DNA from: Strongylocentrotus droebachiensis
Taxonomy: Eukaryota; Echinodermata; Echinoidea; Camarodonta; Strongylocentrotidae
NCBI GenBank assembly: GCA_035222895.1
Contig: JAVYIG010000411.1
Span: 499,001-563,000, forward strand
DNA: 64,000 nt
Reading direction: 5' to 3'
The number at the start of each line of letters is the position of its first letter. The stretch's first letter is position 1. This document shows positions 1-11,122 of this stretch, one piece after another. Both the position numbers and the translations under genes were made by a program. Below the pieces are notes generated by a model, which ran no database searches, was not told the DNA's origin, and saw nothing but the letters and a program-made list of their open reading frames with translations.

Positions 1-809
1 ATTTAAATTAGTCTTTGTCGCGATCGATGACCCCTTCCCATGAAAAGATTATGCGCATTTCTTTTGAAAAATTATTTAGAAAACAAACTCTAGATATGCA
101 GACTTGTCCGATTCAGGCTCATCGGGGGAGGCGGCGGGGGGGGGGGGGGGGGGGGGTGAATACTAGCAATATGCCTATTGTTGTATAAAGAGTAATTTGA
201 ATTGAATTGCATTTTATTATTCAAATTTCCTGAGAAATATTTTTTACATCGACGCTACAAGTTGATGCACCTTGAATTTACAAATGAAAAATTAATATAC
301 ATGCTGAGAGGAATATCAAACTTCTGTGATATTTCGATGCAAGAACTTTAGCATATCGAAATTGATCACTTAGATACATAACAATACTACTGATAACAAT
401 TATAATGTAAAATGCTAATGTCTATCAAAGTTCCATCAAAGGGTTTTAAAAATAAAATGCACAATTCAATAAATGGCTGCAAAGTAATTTTTCATATACA
501 GATCTTTATTGAATCTCAGATATAGGCCTACATGTAATATGATATGAAATCTTTAATCTTAAATATCTTTATTATGTGCCATAGAGTTTATTATAGTTCT
601 TGATCATTTAATTTATTTTTCATATCTTTTATATTTTTTATTTTAAAAGTATGAATCTAAACTATCCATTGAAAAATAATAGACAGTTTTAAATAAAGAA
701 ATATTAGGTCAAAGTCAGATCAACCACCGTCTTATTATTTTTTCCTTTTTTATTTGTCTTATAGAATTCATATGTGTGAAAGAGAAATTGTGAATGGCCA
801 AAATAAAGG
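1..809. other. AP4M1 upstream region
   Basis: No coding region is seen. It holds a 21-base G run at 136-156, a TAGGCCTA word at 523-530, and AT-rich sequence up to the start codon. I see no convincing TATA box, initiator or CpG island, so the transcription start and any 5' UTR exon cannot be placed. Confidence 0.5.
136..156. repeat. Poly-G run, 21 nt
   Basis: Uninterrupted guanines preceded by another G-rich stretch (124-135). The length may be unreliable in the assembly. Confidence 0.9.
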
Positions 810-867
810 ATGTTTTATCAGATTCTAGTGCAATCATCAAGAGGCAGCGATCTTCTAATGAAAGAAT
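810..867 (+). CDS. AP4M1: AP4M1 exon 1 (start codon)
   Basis: 58 nt, 19 codons plus one base. The donor GT is at 868-869 (GAAT|GTATCC). The split codon T|AT joined to exon 2 gives Tyr in KEYRED, matching KDFRGD of human mu4. The open frame continues past the donor, but that part has no similarity to the family. Confidence 0.9.
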
Positions 868-3800
868 GTATCCTTAGAAATGAATTGCTTTGTATGAATT
901 TTACTTATGAACTCGTAGCCCTAAATCGTAGAGAAGGTTTTGATACGGATGTATTACTACACTGTCCCATTCGTTGTAATGTGTGTAGGGGTCTAAATGT
1001 ACTCCATGTCTAATAATATTCTTCAATGCAATATGTGCACTGAGTTGAATTGAGTTTGGGTAAACTCCGATTTCTGAAGTGTTTGAGTAATTGAGTCCTG
1101 GTTTATGAATTATGTGTGGATTTTTTTATTGAATTAGTCTAGGCCTAGATCTATGTTAAAATGTGTAAATGTAATATCTAAAAACTCTGATGACGTTCTA
1201 AAACAAGATGCATGTTGATGTTGTGTGTGAATCTGTGAGACGGATTTATATTAAGATAACCTTGTACACATATAAATAACAACTTGCAATTGCACACATA
1301 CCAAATATACAACTTACATACACACAAACATGTTCTTTTCCTTCTTCAGGATTGAGATTCCTCTGCCGATTTCGAGATTTCAAGAGACAAGACGGGGAAA
1401 AAAACAGAAATTAAAAAATTTAAATTATTTCAAAAAAATTCTCTCATCTGAACAGTTACTTATAGTCTCTTCAAGCATGATGGGGTAACATATATTTCTC
1501 AAATTTAGAATTTAAATGCAAGGAATACATGTCCTTTTACATAAATATGTTCTAAAGTTTTCTGCGGAAAGGGGGGTACGGCCTCCTTTTACCCCCGCGT
1601 AAGGGGCATTGCCCTCGAACCCCCATATAATCTTCCTCCTTCTGGTGAGTTTTCTCTGTCTCATCCCTGCTTCTTCCATTTAGCTATTTCATATCTTTAT
1701 GCAGAGTACCCAGTTCAGTTACAAGTAGGCCTATACGGTTAATACAATCAAAAATTGAAATACGAATTGGAATATCGGAAATACATTTTAAAAGATTAAT
1801 TCTGAATTAATAAACAAATAAGTGATATTCACAAACTGTCAATCCAGTGACTGAAAGTGGGGAAATAGAAAAATTAAATTTGAACTTTGAAGTCACAGAA
1901 TCAGGAATTTATCAGCAATCAAATCAATTTTTCATATTGTTTATTTATTTAATGTGAAAGGGTTTATCGAAAAGAACTCTTTCGCAGACAGATTGCAGAA
2001 TTGTAGATTCTTTTACGATCATTACCGGTATAGATAAATTTATACATAAATTAATATCAGTAAAGATGCAACATTCAGTTAATACAGTTTGAAATTGATT
2101 CATGATGGAGCTATATCTTTTTGTTATATTTATTTTCCCCCTTTTTTTCTCACTCAAGCCCAGCTTTCTATGAAGGTTTAATTTCTAGGTAGTAATAGGC
2201 TTTTGACGTTGGGTGTATTTGCTCATTACTTTCAAGTTACGAAACTCTGGAAACTTTATAGTCTACATGATATATTACATGTGCATGATCTATCTATTGA
2301 AAAATGTAACTATTGAGAAAAAAATACCTCATTTTAATTTCAACATATGAGACAATGTCCAATATAGTCATTATTCCAATCCATGTTACTTTCTTGACGG
2401 TGTTAATTGCTCAGATCGCGAAGATGGGATTCCAAAAGTTGGAGAAGTTTTTAGGTCCTTCCTAAAAAAGAACCATGAAGAGAATGACCTGCTTCCAGTT
2501 ATGGTAAAAATGAACAACTTCTCTTGGTTTTTTTCACTAGAAATTAAAAATATTCTACATATGTAGGTATAGAATTGATGAAAATGTAATTTGTTGATGT
2601 AAACCATAGTCATCACCATGTGTTTTGTATTTACCTATGTAAACATGTGTATCAAAAACTTGTATTCAGGAAAAGTATCCTGGATCCAATATTCACAATT
2701 TACCTTATATCAGTACATGATCTATCTTTCCAATAAAATAATTTCTAATTACTAAATTCTAGCCAATATATCTTCATATTCTCAAATTATTAATTATTTT
2801 AGATTTATTTGATTATCATACTAGATGTTCAATAATTATTTTAGAGCATTATGTGTTTCCCATCGGAAGTCAATTTTTTTAATCATTTAGTCAATTAGAA
2901 TAAAACTAAATTAGAATACAATTTAGTCATTTCAGAATACGGCTTCTAAAAGTGGTCTGCATATTGCTATGCTATATATTCAATTTCTAATTTCAATTTC
3001 TATCTATCTGTTTTGTCCCATTTTATAGGAAGTAGGAGGCAAATACATCATTCACATAAAATGCAATGGCTTATATTTTATATGTTCTGCATCACAAGAT
3101 GAACCCCCCTTTGCAGCTTTGGAGTTATTAGAAAGGTAAAGTTATGTGGATTTTGAATTCTTTGTGGTTTGAGTAAACATGATCAATTTGATCACCTAAG
3201 CTTGATTGTAATGAATCGTATTTTAGGAAATATATTTTAACAGAAAAATAATCTTGTAGTCTAGTATTCACAGAAATAATAACAATCAAAGATCCATCAC
3301 AATTTCTTCTATATTTCATACAACTATTTTGTATTTTTCGTATTGATATCTTGGAAGTTCTGTAAAAATCTTCAAAATTATGAAGCATACATTACTTCTT
3401 TATACTCTACAGATAATCAACATATTCTCATTATTCTTTTTGATTCTCAGATGTTCCACTGTCTCTTATAGTTCCACAGAAGTTACACATGCATTTACTG
3501 TTTAGATTATTTTTCAATGATATTCTTTCTTTGGGAAAAAGTTTTATGAGAGCATTTCATACCTTAGATATTTGCTGTCTGGAACTTTCAAGATTTTGTC
3601 TGAATTTATCCATGAATGTAAATTTATTTGTCACTGTAAATCATTTCCTCCTCCTAAATAAGTTTAACTTCCTGATTCATGAATTGTTTTTGCATTATTT
3701 TCAACCATGTGCTTGGAATTTATGTGCTATGTTGTGTTGGCTAATCAGAATATATCCTTCATAGTGCTTGACGCATTATGCACTCTCCAATCTATGTTAT

Positions 3801-6800
3801 TTATTTATAATTTTCTTTATTCTGTACATTCCTCGTTTTATTTTTGAGGGATGCTGAATCCTCCCCAACAATCAGCTGGTCGTCAATTTTTGGTTCCCAT
3901 ATTTCAAGGATATAATAGATTTCTAATGATACCTTCTGGAAAGCTTATCAAATCGAACTTAATCATTGTTCTTTTTCTCTTTTTTGTTGTTGTCTTCAAT
4001 AGATTGAGTGGTCTTGTGAAAGACTTTTGTGGTATTATATCCGAAGAAGCCATTGTTCAGAACACTGCATTGGTCTATGAACTATTAGATGAAATTATGG
4101 TAAGTGGCTCATCTCAGTAGACTCAGTTACCGGTACATGCTTTTTAGATGTAAATATTGAAAATCATTTAGATCTACAAAATCCATATCTTGTGTGATAT
4201 TTGCTTGTTTTAAATGTGGTATATATATATATATATATATATATATCTACAATGTGAAGCTATTATTCTCTAAATGAATGAAGTAAAATCATGTCTAGAA
4301 ATGGTGAGCATAGTAGGCAACACTTTTATTTTTATATTTATAATGTTTTGCTTTTGATATATGTGTAGCCAAATACTGATGGTTGACTACTTTTAATGAA
4401 ATAGTTCTTTAAAGAATGTGAGCATTAGATTTATCTCTAATGTTAGTTTGTTTTAGGTTATTAAATCACTTGAATTGTTACAAATGACACTTTGTTAGTT
4501 TGAGGAACTTAATTATTAGCGTAGCATTCACAACTATATTCATATGTATAACTTTGAAGTGAAATAGGAATTGTCAATGCCTCATGCTAATGACATAACA
4601 ATATATTCTGTGATTATGAATGTGATTGGCAGGATTATGGGATAGTGCTCACAACGTCAACACGTAGTTTGAAGCCTTATATCCAGACAGAACCTGTACC
4701 AGTGAAAGCAGATAGACAGATTGAGGGCATCTTAGGCATCGCACCAGGATTGGTATGACATTGCTTTCTATTAATTGTTAACAATTGGTACTCATACTGT
4801 ACTACTTTCTCACTATTTTACAGTGTTACTAAACCATGACAACTCTGAACCAGCATAGTTGCTTTCATTTGTGTTCATTGATAAAGACACAAATACAAGT
4901 TTGTTTGAAAAGTTGATACCTGAATATAAGCATCTAATGTTTGATGGCAATGATGATTATACTATGAAACTGTTTTTTTTTTTTACCATGACCTTTCCCT
5001 CATCTGAATGAAAGTTATTCAAAATTACATATAACTGTCTGAATATAAAATGGGATAACTAAACCTATCTTTTGCATTAATAATTTTTGCTTAAATATGT
5101 GTAAATAAGTGTCATCATAGGGATACAATAATATTGTGTATGCTGAGAACACTCTTAGATGACACTGTCATAATATATTGCTCAAGTATTTATTTAATTT
5201 ATTGTTGTTTTACTCTATATTGAACTTTTCAGTACTTATGAAATTATCAATATTTTTTTCTTCCATTAGTTTGGTTCTGATTTCCAGATTGCTCCCAGTA
5301 ATTCTCCTGACAAACCATTAGCTCTCAGTCAACATTCACAGGTAGTTATTCTTATTTTGTATTTGTGTGCGTGTGTGTGTGTGTGTGTGTGTGGGGGGGG
5401 GTTAACAGTAGGTGAATAAAAGAATATCCTTTTCTCTGTCACTTTTATCCGAGCAAACCTCATAAGTCATCAAAAAAATACATTTCCTCAGACATGTACA
5501 CATTTAAATGTTGGCTTAAACAACCACAACATAAGATTTGCTTTGGATTCAAATCAAATTGTAGGAAATATTTTGAGGACTTTAGGGAGCAAGGCCCCCA
5601 TGATTTATCTAACTTACAAATTAGCGTTAAAAAAAAATAATTACCCATAGAGGGAAAAAAAATCTTTCTTGCATTGAATTTAGAATATTACCTTTCCCAC
5701 AAGCTCTTGAGTTATTGACAGTAGTATATTGCTCATATGATTACAATGAAGAGTGACAGCATTGGAATGTATCACAAAGAATTAATGCAATCACACACAC
5801 CTTAGGCCTTTAGTCATGACAGTTAATTGAATATATGTAACAGATGCTCTGTTGTGTACAATACAAGTTCAATCAGTTTAATACTTTCGTTTTGTTTTTA
5901 TTTAACTTTCAGGCACTTGGCAGTCAGAAAAATGAAGTTTATTTGGACATCATTGAAAGGATAACAGTACTTGTATCAGCCAATGTGAGTAGGTTATATG
6001 ATATGTTATATCCTACCCTACACTGATATGTTAAAAGTCAATATACCTAGATTATTAAAAGTGATATCATTATAGTACCCAGTTATGCAAACTCATTTTC
6101 CTCTCTCTGGCAAACAATTCATTGACTATGTGCAGTATGCATGTAGCTCAGTCTTTTCAGAGATTTAAAAAATGAAACATTTTTTAAAAGTCATACTGAT
6201 ATTGATATTTGTAGCAACTACCAAATATTCTCTGTAACAAATGTACCCTTAGAGTGGAAATAATATGTTTGTTTGTGGCCATCGTATTAATAAGATTGAG
6301 TTGAATTACTGTAAAGCGATGGCTGCTGTCTTTCATGCTAGATCGTTACGTTGGATGTGCGCTGAAGTGATCTCTTTTTTTATCTTTGCAGGGTTCTGTT
6401 ATCCAGAGTGAACTGAATGGTACAGTGCATTTGAGAAGCTTCCTTATAGGAAATCCTGGTAAGTATAAGATTTTGACTGCTTTAATCAAGACCGATATTA
6501 AATCGCAAATACATCATGTTAGTGATAGAACAAAAGTATATGCAAATCTACTCCAAGTAATAATAGGAGGAGTTTGTCAATCCCATTTCTTCCCAAAGGC
6601 CAATTGCTTCTTTAAAAACCCATGTTTTGCCTCATGAATTTCATATAATAATATTGGATTCTTATATAGCGCACGTATCAACCTTGCAAGGTTCCTCAAG
6701 GGGCTCCAACATTACCCGGCTATGCTAGGCTGCCGATTTCGACGCTCACAGCATTTTAAGGAATTCTTTCCTATCGGTACCCATTTAACACCTGGGTGGA

Positions 6801-9800
6801 GAGTGGCAAGTGTAGATTAATGTCTTGCCAAAGGACATTAGTGCTGCGGCGGGACTCGAACCGCGGACCCTGTGATCCACAGTCCGACACCTCTACATAG
6901 TTGTAGTTGTTCATATGTCATAAGTGAACAGAACAAAACACATAACAAATAAAGAAGGAGGTCAAAATATAGGAAAATAAGGTTAATGATATCATGATAA
7001 AAACACATTTTGTGTAGATGGTTTTTTCACTCGTATACATATGATTATACCATTACAGAACTTGTGATTGGTTTAAGTGAAGACCTTATGATTGGAAGAG
7101 GAAGCCCAGTCAGCTCTGGACCAAGAGTAAGACTAGACCATGTTCAGTTCCATCCTGCCATTAGTCTAGCCGAGTTTGAGCAGCAGAGGGTCCTTAGAAC
7201 TCAGAGCCAAGAAGGAGAGGTACTGTCAATCATCCTGTCTTTTATCTTAATACAGTTCTGATTCTCTATGCCTTGGCCAAGAAATGGCCTGGTGGTATAG
7301 TCACTGCCAGGATAGCATTTAAGATGCTGCAGGTTCAAATCCCTCCCGGATTAAAGATTTTCCCACTTGTTTTTCAATAATATGCTGATGGTGCTGCTGA
7401 TACAAAACAGTGTGAAGTTCAACAAAGTGGTCTCTTTATACCAATTCTGTGTGATTGATCAATATTATTGGAATACAAACAAAAACAAACCAACTTATTT
7501 AAGCTAACAGGGGACCATTATTCTGAATTCCTATCAGAAGATCAGGGGTATTGAGGAGTCGTACCTTACTCAAGGGCATGCACAGTGTAGGGAGCATGTT
7601 GTCTTGGTTTCAAACCTGGCTTCTCCTTGCGCATAGACCAAACTTAACGCTTGAATATTTTACCAGAATTTGAAATATATATAAATCTAACATTCAATCA
7701 ATGTTTTGAAATGGAAATAAACCAATCATTGGAGTGGACCATTAAAGATTACTATTATTACTATTATTATCATTATTATTATTATTGATGTTGATTCTTT
7801 GTTGTTAGATATGGGCACTATATTCCCACTGAATGAAGTATCCTTGTTGAAGATTATGTCCTGTTCGAAAGGCAACATAGTGATGCAAGAGTCTTTGTTT
7901 TTGTGATATTTATTGGAAGAGCAAAACCACGTAGGTAAATGCTTATCAACATTTTAATATAACTTTCCAAAACTAGATATTTCAAAGCCACTTGTTAACT
8001 CACTTTGTACAATTCAAGAGGGGATTTCTAAGAGTCTGAAAATCCAAAGGATGTGGTGTGATTTTTGCTTAGTAACGTTCAGTTGTTCTTTGGTTTTACA
8101 GACTACCCTAATGAAGTATGGCATATCAAATCATCTATCAAACAATCTTCCATTCCAAGTAGAGGCATCTATGACAGAGATCACAGAAAAACAGTAAGAT
8201 TTGATGTTATCCTCTCATTTGCATGAAATCTTTATTTGTTTTTACCTTCTCATTAACCTAATATTGATTTAATGATCCAGTCACTTAGTGATGTATTCAG
8301 CTTATTATCGTGTCATCATTAATCATAATTCTGTCAGTTATCCATTCGTCCGGCAACTGAGTCATATATTTATCTAATCATTCCTCTCTTCTACTAGCGA
8401 TTAAGTTACAAATTAATTGTATTATTTATTCCAACATTCTTTTATTTTGACAGTAATAGATCGTATTGCATTTGAAGATACAATGTCAATTATGAATTAT
8501 TTCTATAAAGAATTAATGTCTAAAGAAAATGGATTGTTCAGTCTACGTCTTTGTGCTTCTATCCTTTATGTATTAAATCTATTTGACCTTATTTTGTTTG
8601 TTTAGGATTGTAGAAGTAGAGCTTCATATTACATGTCATGTTGATCAGAGGCACCATGCAGTCAACGTCAAGCTCAACTTGCCACTACCTAAAGCTACCA
8701 CAGAGTAAGTCATCAACACCTTTACATTGTAATTTGTAGGTTTATTGCACTTTTTTGTTTTGTTTAATATGTAATTGTTTATCGTTTTTTAATTTTTTTT
8801 TATAGCACTTACAGATTTCGGTGGTAAGCGCTTTATAATTTTATTATTATTTTATTATTACATTCCAACCGGAAATCATGTCAAACATGCAATTAACTCT
8901 GACAATGTAATGTGAGAAGAAAGAAGATGTGATTTCCATTTGGTGCAAAAAGTAGTGCCTTTGAATGGGTCTTGAAGTCAGGTATTTTTTACATAAACAT
9001 GATTAAAGGATCAGTCAGGTTTGTAAAAAACGCGTAAAAACGCGTCATATGACGTACAAAAACCAAGGCTTGTCGACCAACCTCCTTTGTGAATTCGGGC
9101 CTATATGTTTGAAAACCATTAAATTCATAAATCTCCTGCACCAAGCACTATATCTTTCCTCATATTTATTCATGTTTCTTGGTCACCAAATATTAGTTTT
9201 TTCATTAGATAAGCCTGATAATTTTTGTTGTGTGAATAAAGTGACGAGATTGTTGAAATGGAGCACATTACATAAAATGTCTGTAATACACTATCATTAC
9301 ATTTCTTATCCTTTATCTTGGTGCATTTTTGTCTTCAGTATGTCTCGTTTCTATTTTCTTTTTTTCAGAATCCAGCAAATTTTTATGTTGTTGAAATGGA
9401 AATAATAACCCTGGTCCATTTTGTTCCGTTTGACAGTGTATCCCCAAGCCTACCATCACAGACACACACCATGGAGTACAAACGAGGAGATAGATCAGCA
9501 GTATGGTGCATCAAGAAGATGATGGGTGGTTCTAAACACACAGCTAAACTGAGGGTAAGTCTTCTCTGACCTTGTACCTCATCTCAATGGTTGGATCAAC
9601 AACTATGGTCAATTTCCTACACTAACCAAATCCCTAACTTCAACTTTGGACCAAACGCTAACCTCAACCTTAATTATTCCTAACCCTAGCCCTAAATCAA
9701 ACACAATTGCAACTCTAACCCTAACCCTACTGCTTTATAAGCATCGGGCAAGTGTTGCCCGAGCAAATGTTTGTAGAGCAGATGTTTAGTCATCAAGCTA

Positions 9801-10442
9801 AAGAGTAGGGAATTTCAGGCATATTTTTTCTCTTAAAATCAAGTACTGTAACTTTTTATATTATTATTGAAGAAATGTAGCTAAGACGTTAAGAAAAAAC
9901 CTGTCTTGTCCAATGGGACTTAGAAGCGTAATGGGTACAAAACGGTGAACAAAAATACACAGGGGCTCGTGAAAATTAGCCCCCGAAATGCCAAAAAGAG
10001 CCCCCTGAAGTCATAAAAGAGCCAAAAAAATTGCATAGAGTTCAATACAAAACAAATAACAAATTAAAGAGTGTTATTTTCATGCAAGCAAGCTTGAAAA
10101 GTAGCCCCCAAAATTTTTCAGGTATTTTTTTCCCTGGTACAAAATAATTGTATGTCTATATTTCATTTTTTTTCATGTGCAGTATTGGTTTCACATGTGT
10201 TAAAAGTGACATTAACTCTCCATGATTGTTATCTTAAATTTCAGATTCATTTGGATCATTTAAGCAGCAGTACCTTGATAGAGATCGGCCAAGCTAGTTT
10301 AGAGTTTGAACTCAAAGACTTCACTTCTTCCAAGCTTCAGATTCGTTTCCTCAAAGTCTTTGACAGGCACAACTCCTACGTACCATTCCGTTGGGTTCGT
10401 TATGCAACCCTCAGCGATTCCTACGTCATCAGACTCAGATAA
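810..10442 (+). CDS. AP4M1: AP-4 complex subunit mu-1, complete 13-exon gene
   Basis: Medium chain of the AP-4 adaptor, a trans-Golgi coat that sorts transmembrane cargo carrying tyrosine signals. Coding exons: 810-867, 2415-2503, 3029-3135, 4003-4099, 4633-4752, 5270-5341, 5913-5984, 6392-6458, 7059-7219, 8102-8193, 8606-8704, 9437-9554, 10245-10442. They total 1350 nt, every junction is GT-AG and phases are continuous, giving 449 residues against about 453 in human. Residues ~1-140 form the longin-like N-domain (start MFYQILVQSSRGSDLL aligns ungapped with the human start; ALVYELLDEI lies near residue 110). The mu-homology domain runs from about residue 186 (QKNEVYLDIIERI) to the C-terminus (WVRYATLSDSYVIRLR). 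By my alignment, human F255 and E265 of the cargo pocket correspond to conserved F258 and E268; human R283 is K286 here. The ATG is the first after an in-frame TAA at 804-806 and has A at -3. Recognition is from remembered human sequence, not a search. Confidence 0.96.
2415..2503 (+). CDS. AP4M1: AP4M1 exon 2
   Basis: 89 nt following the acceptor TTGCTCAG. Encodes GEVFRSFLKKNHEENDLLPV, equivalent to the AELFYRKL..GDESPVV part of the human longin domain. It ends on a whole codon (ATG|GTAAAA). Confidence 0.93.
3029..3135 (+). CDS. AP4M1: AP4M1 exon 3
   Basis: 107 nt. Acceptor TTTTATAG, donor GAAAG|GTAAAG, ends in phase 2. Encodes the strand GKYIIHIKCNGLYFIC and the helix start AALELLER, which match GRHFIHIRHSGLYLVV and SLLELLSRL in human. 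Confidence 0.95.
4003..4099 (+). CDS. AP4M1: AP4M1 exon 4
   Basis: 97 nt. Acceptor TTCAATAG, donor ATTATG|GTAAGT. Encodes LVKDFCGIISEEAIVQNTA and then LVYELLDEIM, the end of the longin fold and one of the best conserved stretches of the protein. Confidence 0.96.
4220..4246. repeat. (AT)n microsatellite in AP4M1 intron 4
   Basis: About 13 AT units, perfect. Confidence 0.9.
4633..4752 (+). CDS. AP4M1: AP4M1 exon 5
   Basis: 120 nt, phase 0 at both ends. It begins DYGIVLTTSTRSLKPYIQTE, equivalent to [20 protein letters not shown] in human. The rest enters the variable linker between the two domains. Donor GGATTG|GTATGA. Confidence 0.96.
5270..5341 (+). CDS. AP4M1: AP4M1 exon 6 (linker)
   Basis: 72 nt, phase 0 at both ends, acceptor TTCCATTAG. 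It starts FGSDFQIAPSNSPDKP: proline- and serine-rich linker with only the initial FG shared with the human linker (LFGAE). It is assigned mainly by position, phase and splice sites. Skipping this exon would keep the frame. Confidence 0.8.
5365..5401. repeat. (GT)n followed by poly-G
   Basis: About twelve GT units running into a G run, 24 nt after the donor of AP4M1 exon 6. Confidence 0.9.
5913..5984 (+). CDS. AP4M1: AP4M1 exon 7 (start of mu-homology domain)
   Basis: 72 nt, phase 0 at both ends. Contains SQKNEVYLDIIERITVLVSA, nearly identical in pattern to [20 protein letters not shown] of human. Acceptor AACTTTCAG, donor CCAAT|GTGAGT. Confidence 0.96.
6392..6458 (+). CDS. AP4M1: AP4M1 exon 8
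   Basis: 67 nt, ends in phase 1. Encodes GSVIQSELNGTVHLRSFL, matching GSLLKVDVQGEIRLKSFL. Acceptor CTTTGCAG, donor CCTG|GTAAGT. Confidence 0.95.
6645..6905 (-). mobile_element. tRNA-derived SINE-like repeat, - strand
   Basis: On the - strand, GGTTCGAGTCC (complement of 6852-6862) fits the polymerase III B box. The element ends near 6650 with GCGCTATATAAGAATCC followed by ATTATTAT, a typical SINE tail. The A box is degraded. It is inside AP4M1 intron 8. The family cannot be named from sequence alone. Confidence 0.55.
7059..7219 (+). CDS. AP4M1: AP4M1 exon 9 (cargo-pocket strands)
   Basis: 161 nt. Encodes LVIGLSEDLMIGRG and VRLDHVQFHPAISLAEFEQQ. Phe of QFH and Glu of EFEQQ align with human F255 and E265, residues I recall as needed for binding of YXX-hydrophobic-Glu signals. 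Acceptor CATTACAG, donor GGAGAG|GTACTG. Confidence 0.96.
7284..7492 (+). mobile_element. tRNA-derived SINE-like repeat, + strand
   Basis: A tRNA-like head starts GGCCTGGTGGTATAGT, with a B box GGTTCAAATCC at 7332-7342 about 40 nt later. The body ends in an A-rich ACAAACAAAAACAAACC tail at ~7476-7492. It is inside AP4M1 intron 9 and lacks any open frame. Confidence 0.55.
7500..7640. repeat. Low-confidence interspersed repeat fragment
   Basis: Contains CTTACTCAAGGGCATGCACA followed by GGTTTCAAACCTGG. This resembles the 'CTTGCCAAAGGACATTAGTG plus CGAACC' block of the SINE at 6645-6905, suggesting a diverged relative. No boundaries are visible. Confidence 0.3.
7752..7793. repeat. (ATT)n-type microsatellite
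   Basis: Interrupted ATT/ACT/ATC trinucleotides in AP4M1 intron 9. Confidence 0.85.
8102..8193 (+). CDS. AP4M1: AP4M1 exon 10
   Basis: 92 nt, ends in phase 2 (AAACA|GTAAGA). Encodes TTLMKYGISNHLSNNLPFQV, matching [20 protein letters not shown]. Lys replaces the Arg that contributes to the human cargo pocket. Confidence 0.93.
8606..8704 (+). CDS. AP4M1: AP4M1 exon 11
   Basis: 99 nt. Encodes IVEVELHITCHVDQRHHAVN and then VKLNLPLPKATTE, equivalent to LQVYLKLRCDLLSKSQALN followed by VRLHLPLPRG. Acceptor TTGTTTAG, donor ACAGA|GTAAGT. Confidence 0.95.
8826..8861 (+). repeat. SINE-type 3' tail
   Basis: AAGCGCTTTATAATTTTATT followed by ATTATTATTA, the same kind of end as at 6650, 44440 and 45450. 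The upstream body is not recognisable. Confidence 0.45.
9437..9554 (+). CDS. AP4M1: AP4M1 exon 12
   Basis: 118 nt. Encodes the insert-prone part of the mu-homology domain, including AVWCIKKMMGGSKHTAKLR, aligned with LRWDLPRVQGGSQLSGLFQ. Acceptor TTTGACAG, donor CTGAGG|GTAAGT. Confidence 0.92.
9617..9730. repeat. Degenerate telomere-like CCTAACC repeat
   Basis: Many imperfect CTAACC/CCTAA units, with the cleanest run CTCTAACCCTAACCCTAC at the right end. It is interstitial, inside AP4M1 intron 12, so it is a minisatellite rather than a chromosome end. Confidence 0.7.
10245..10442 (+). CDS. AP4M1: AP4M1 exon 13 (C-terminus, stop)
   Basis: 198 nt including TAA at 10440-10442. Contains ASLEFELKDFTSSKLQIRFL and WVRYATLSDSYVIRLR, matching [20 protein letters not shown] and WVRHLSHSDAYVIRI. 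Acceptor AAATTTCAG. Confidence 0.97.
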   Translation: MHLDHLSSSTLIEIGQASLEFELKDFTSSKLQIRFLKVFDRHNSYVPFRWVRYATLSDSYVIRLR

Positions 10443-10830
10443 CACCTGGACACTCTACATACACAGTGAGGACTCCTGTGGAGAATTGGAATGCCAAGCT
10501 GAGCCATTTATTTGATGATCCGGAAGTATCACATTGAAGCAGCCTGCATGCTGAAGATTCCCAGAAACCATGAGCCGTTTGCGGTGAGAAGTTTTGCAAT
10601 ATGCCTCCATACATCAAGGAAGAACATTTCATTACCCCATGCATGCTCACTAGTCTCTAACAAATTGTTTCCAATCCCTCTTCAGTTGAATTATATAACA
10701 CCTACATGTACTACTACTACCATATGTTGTGATTTGAATGCAAGAGTTGATGAACTAATATTGACATTTCCTGATCACAATGACTTATTGAAGAGCAAAT
10801 ACCTACATAACTTTTTTATTATTTAGAGAG

Positions 10831-10912
10831 AATAAACGAATTTGGACAGGATTATGCTCTGTTCAAACTGTAACACTTACAGGAATGAATACACAGTATC
10901 ACATCAAATAAA
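10831..10912 (+). terminator. AP4M1: Candidate AP4M1 polyadenylation signals
   Basis: AATAAA occurs at 10831-10836 and again at 10907-10912, about 390 and 465 nt after the stop codon. Either would give a compact 3' UTR ending just before the MITE at 10953. No transcript evidence is available, so the choice is inference. Confidence 0.45.
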
Positions 10913-10952
10913 ATACATGTCAAATGATATGTTGCTTTGGTAGAGTCTTATA

Positions 10953-11122
10953 CAGTGGAATCTCGCCATTATCACACTGTTGTTATAGCATGGCAATATT
11001 GCTGGTCTCATTTCTATGTACCGGTATTCCATGAACTTTTAGCCCTGATGAACGAGGTTTCAATGTAGCAATTGTAAATTGGTCCCAAGGAGTTTTTTAT
11101 AAAACAATATAGGGTTCCACTG
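10953..11122. mobile_element. pogo/Tigger-like MITE, ~170 bp
   Basis: Ends are CAGTGGAATC and its inverted partner GGGTTCCACTG. The interior has ATCTCGCCATTATCACAC on the left and GAACGAGGTTTCAATGTA on the right, the pattern of non-autonomous pogo/Tigger elements. It is too short to encode a transposase. It sits just past the AP4M1 poly(A) signals. Confidence 0.55.

Larger units (their letters stand above)
868..10244 (+). other. AP4M1: Introns of AP4M1
   Basis: Twelve introns of about 0.4-1.5 kb, mostly featureless AT-rich DNA. Intron 1 (868-2414) has a GC-rich patch at 1565-1625 of unknown nature. Introns 3-5 are plain apart from an (AT)n run at 4220-4246 and a (GT)n-G run near 5365-5401. 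Intron 8 contains a - strand SINE-like repeat, intron 9 a + strand SINE-like repeat, intron 11 a TTATTA-type tail, and intron 12 a telomere-like degenerate repeat, a small hairpin (9745-9761) and an element with repeated TAGCCCCC words (about 9951-10125). Confidence 0.7.

Noticed and set aside
6845..6905. Possible functional tRNA gene on the - strand
   Set aside because: The B box is good, but the A box, acceptor stem and anticodon arm do not fold as a tRNA and a SINE-type tail follows; it is better read as a SINE.
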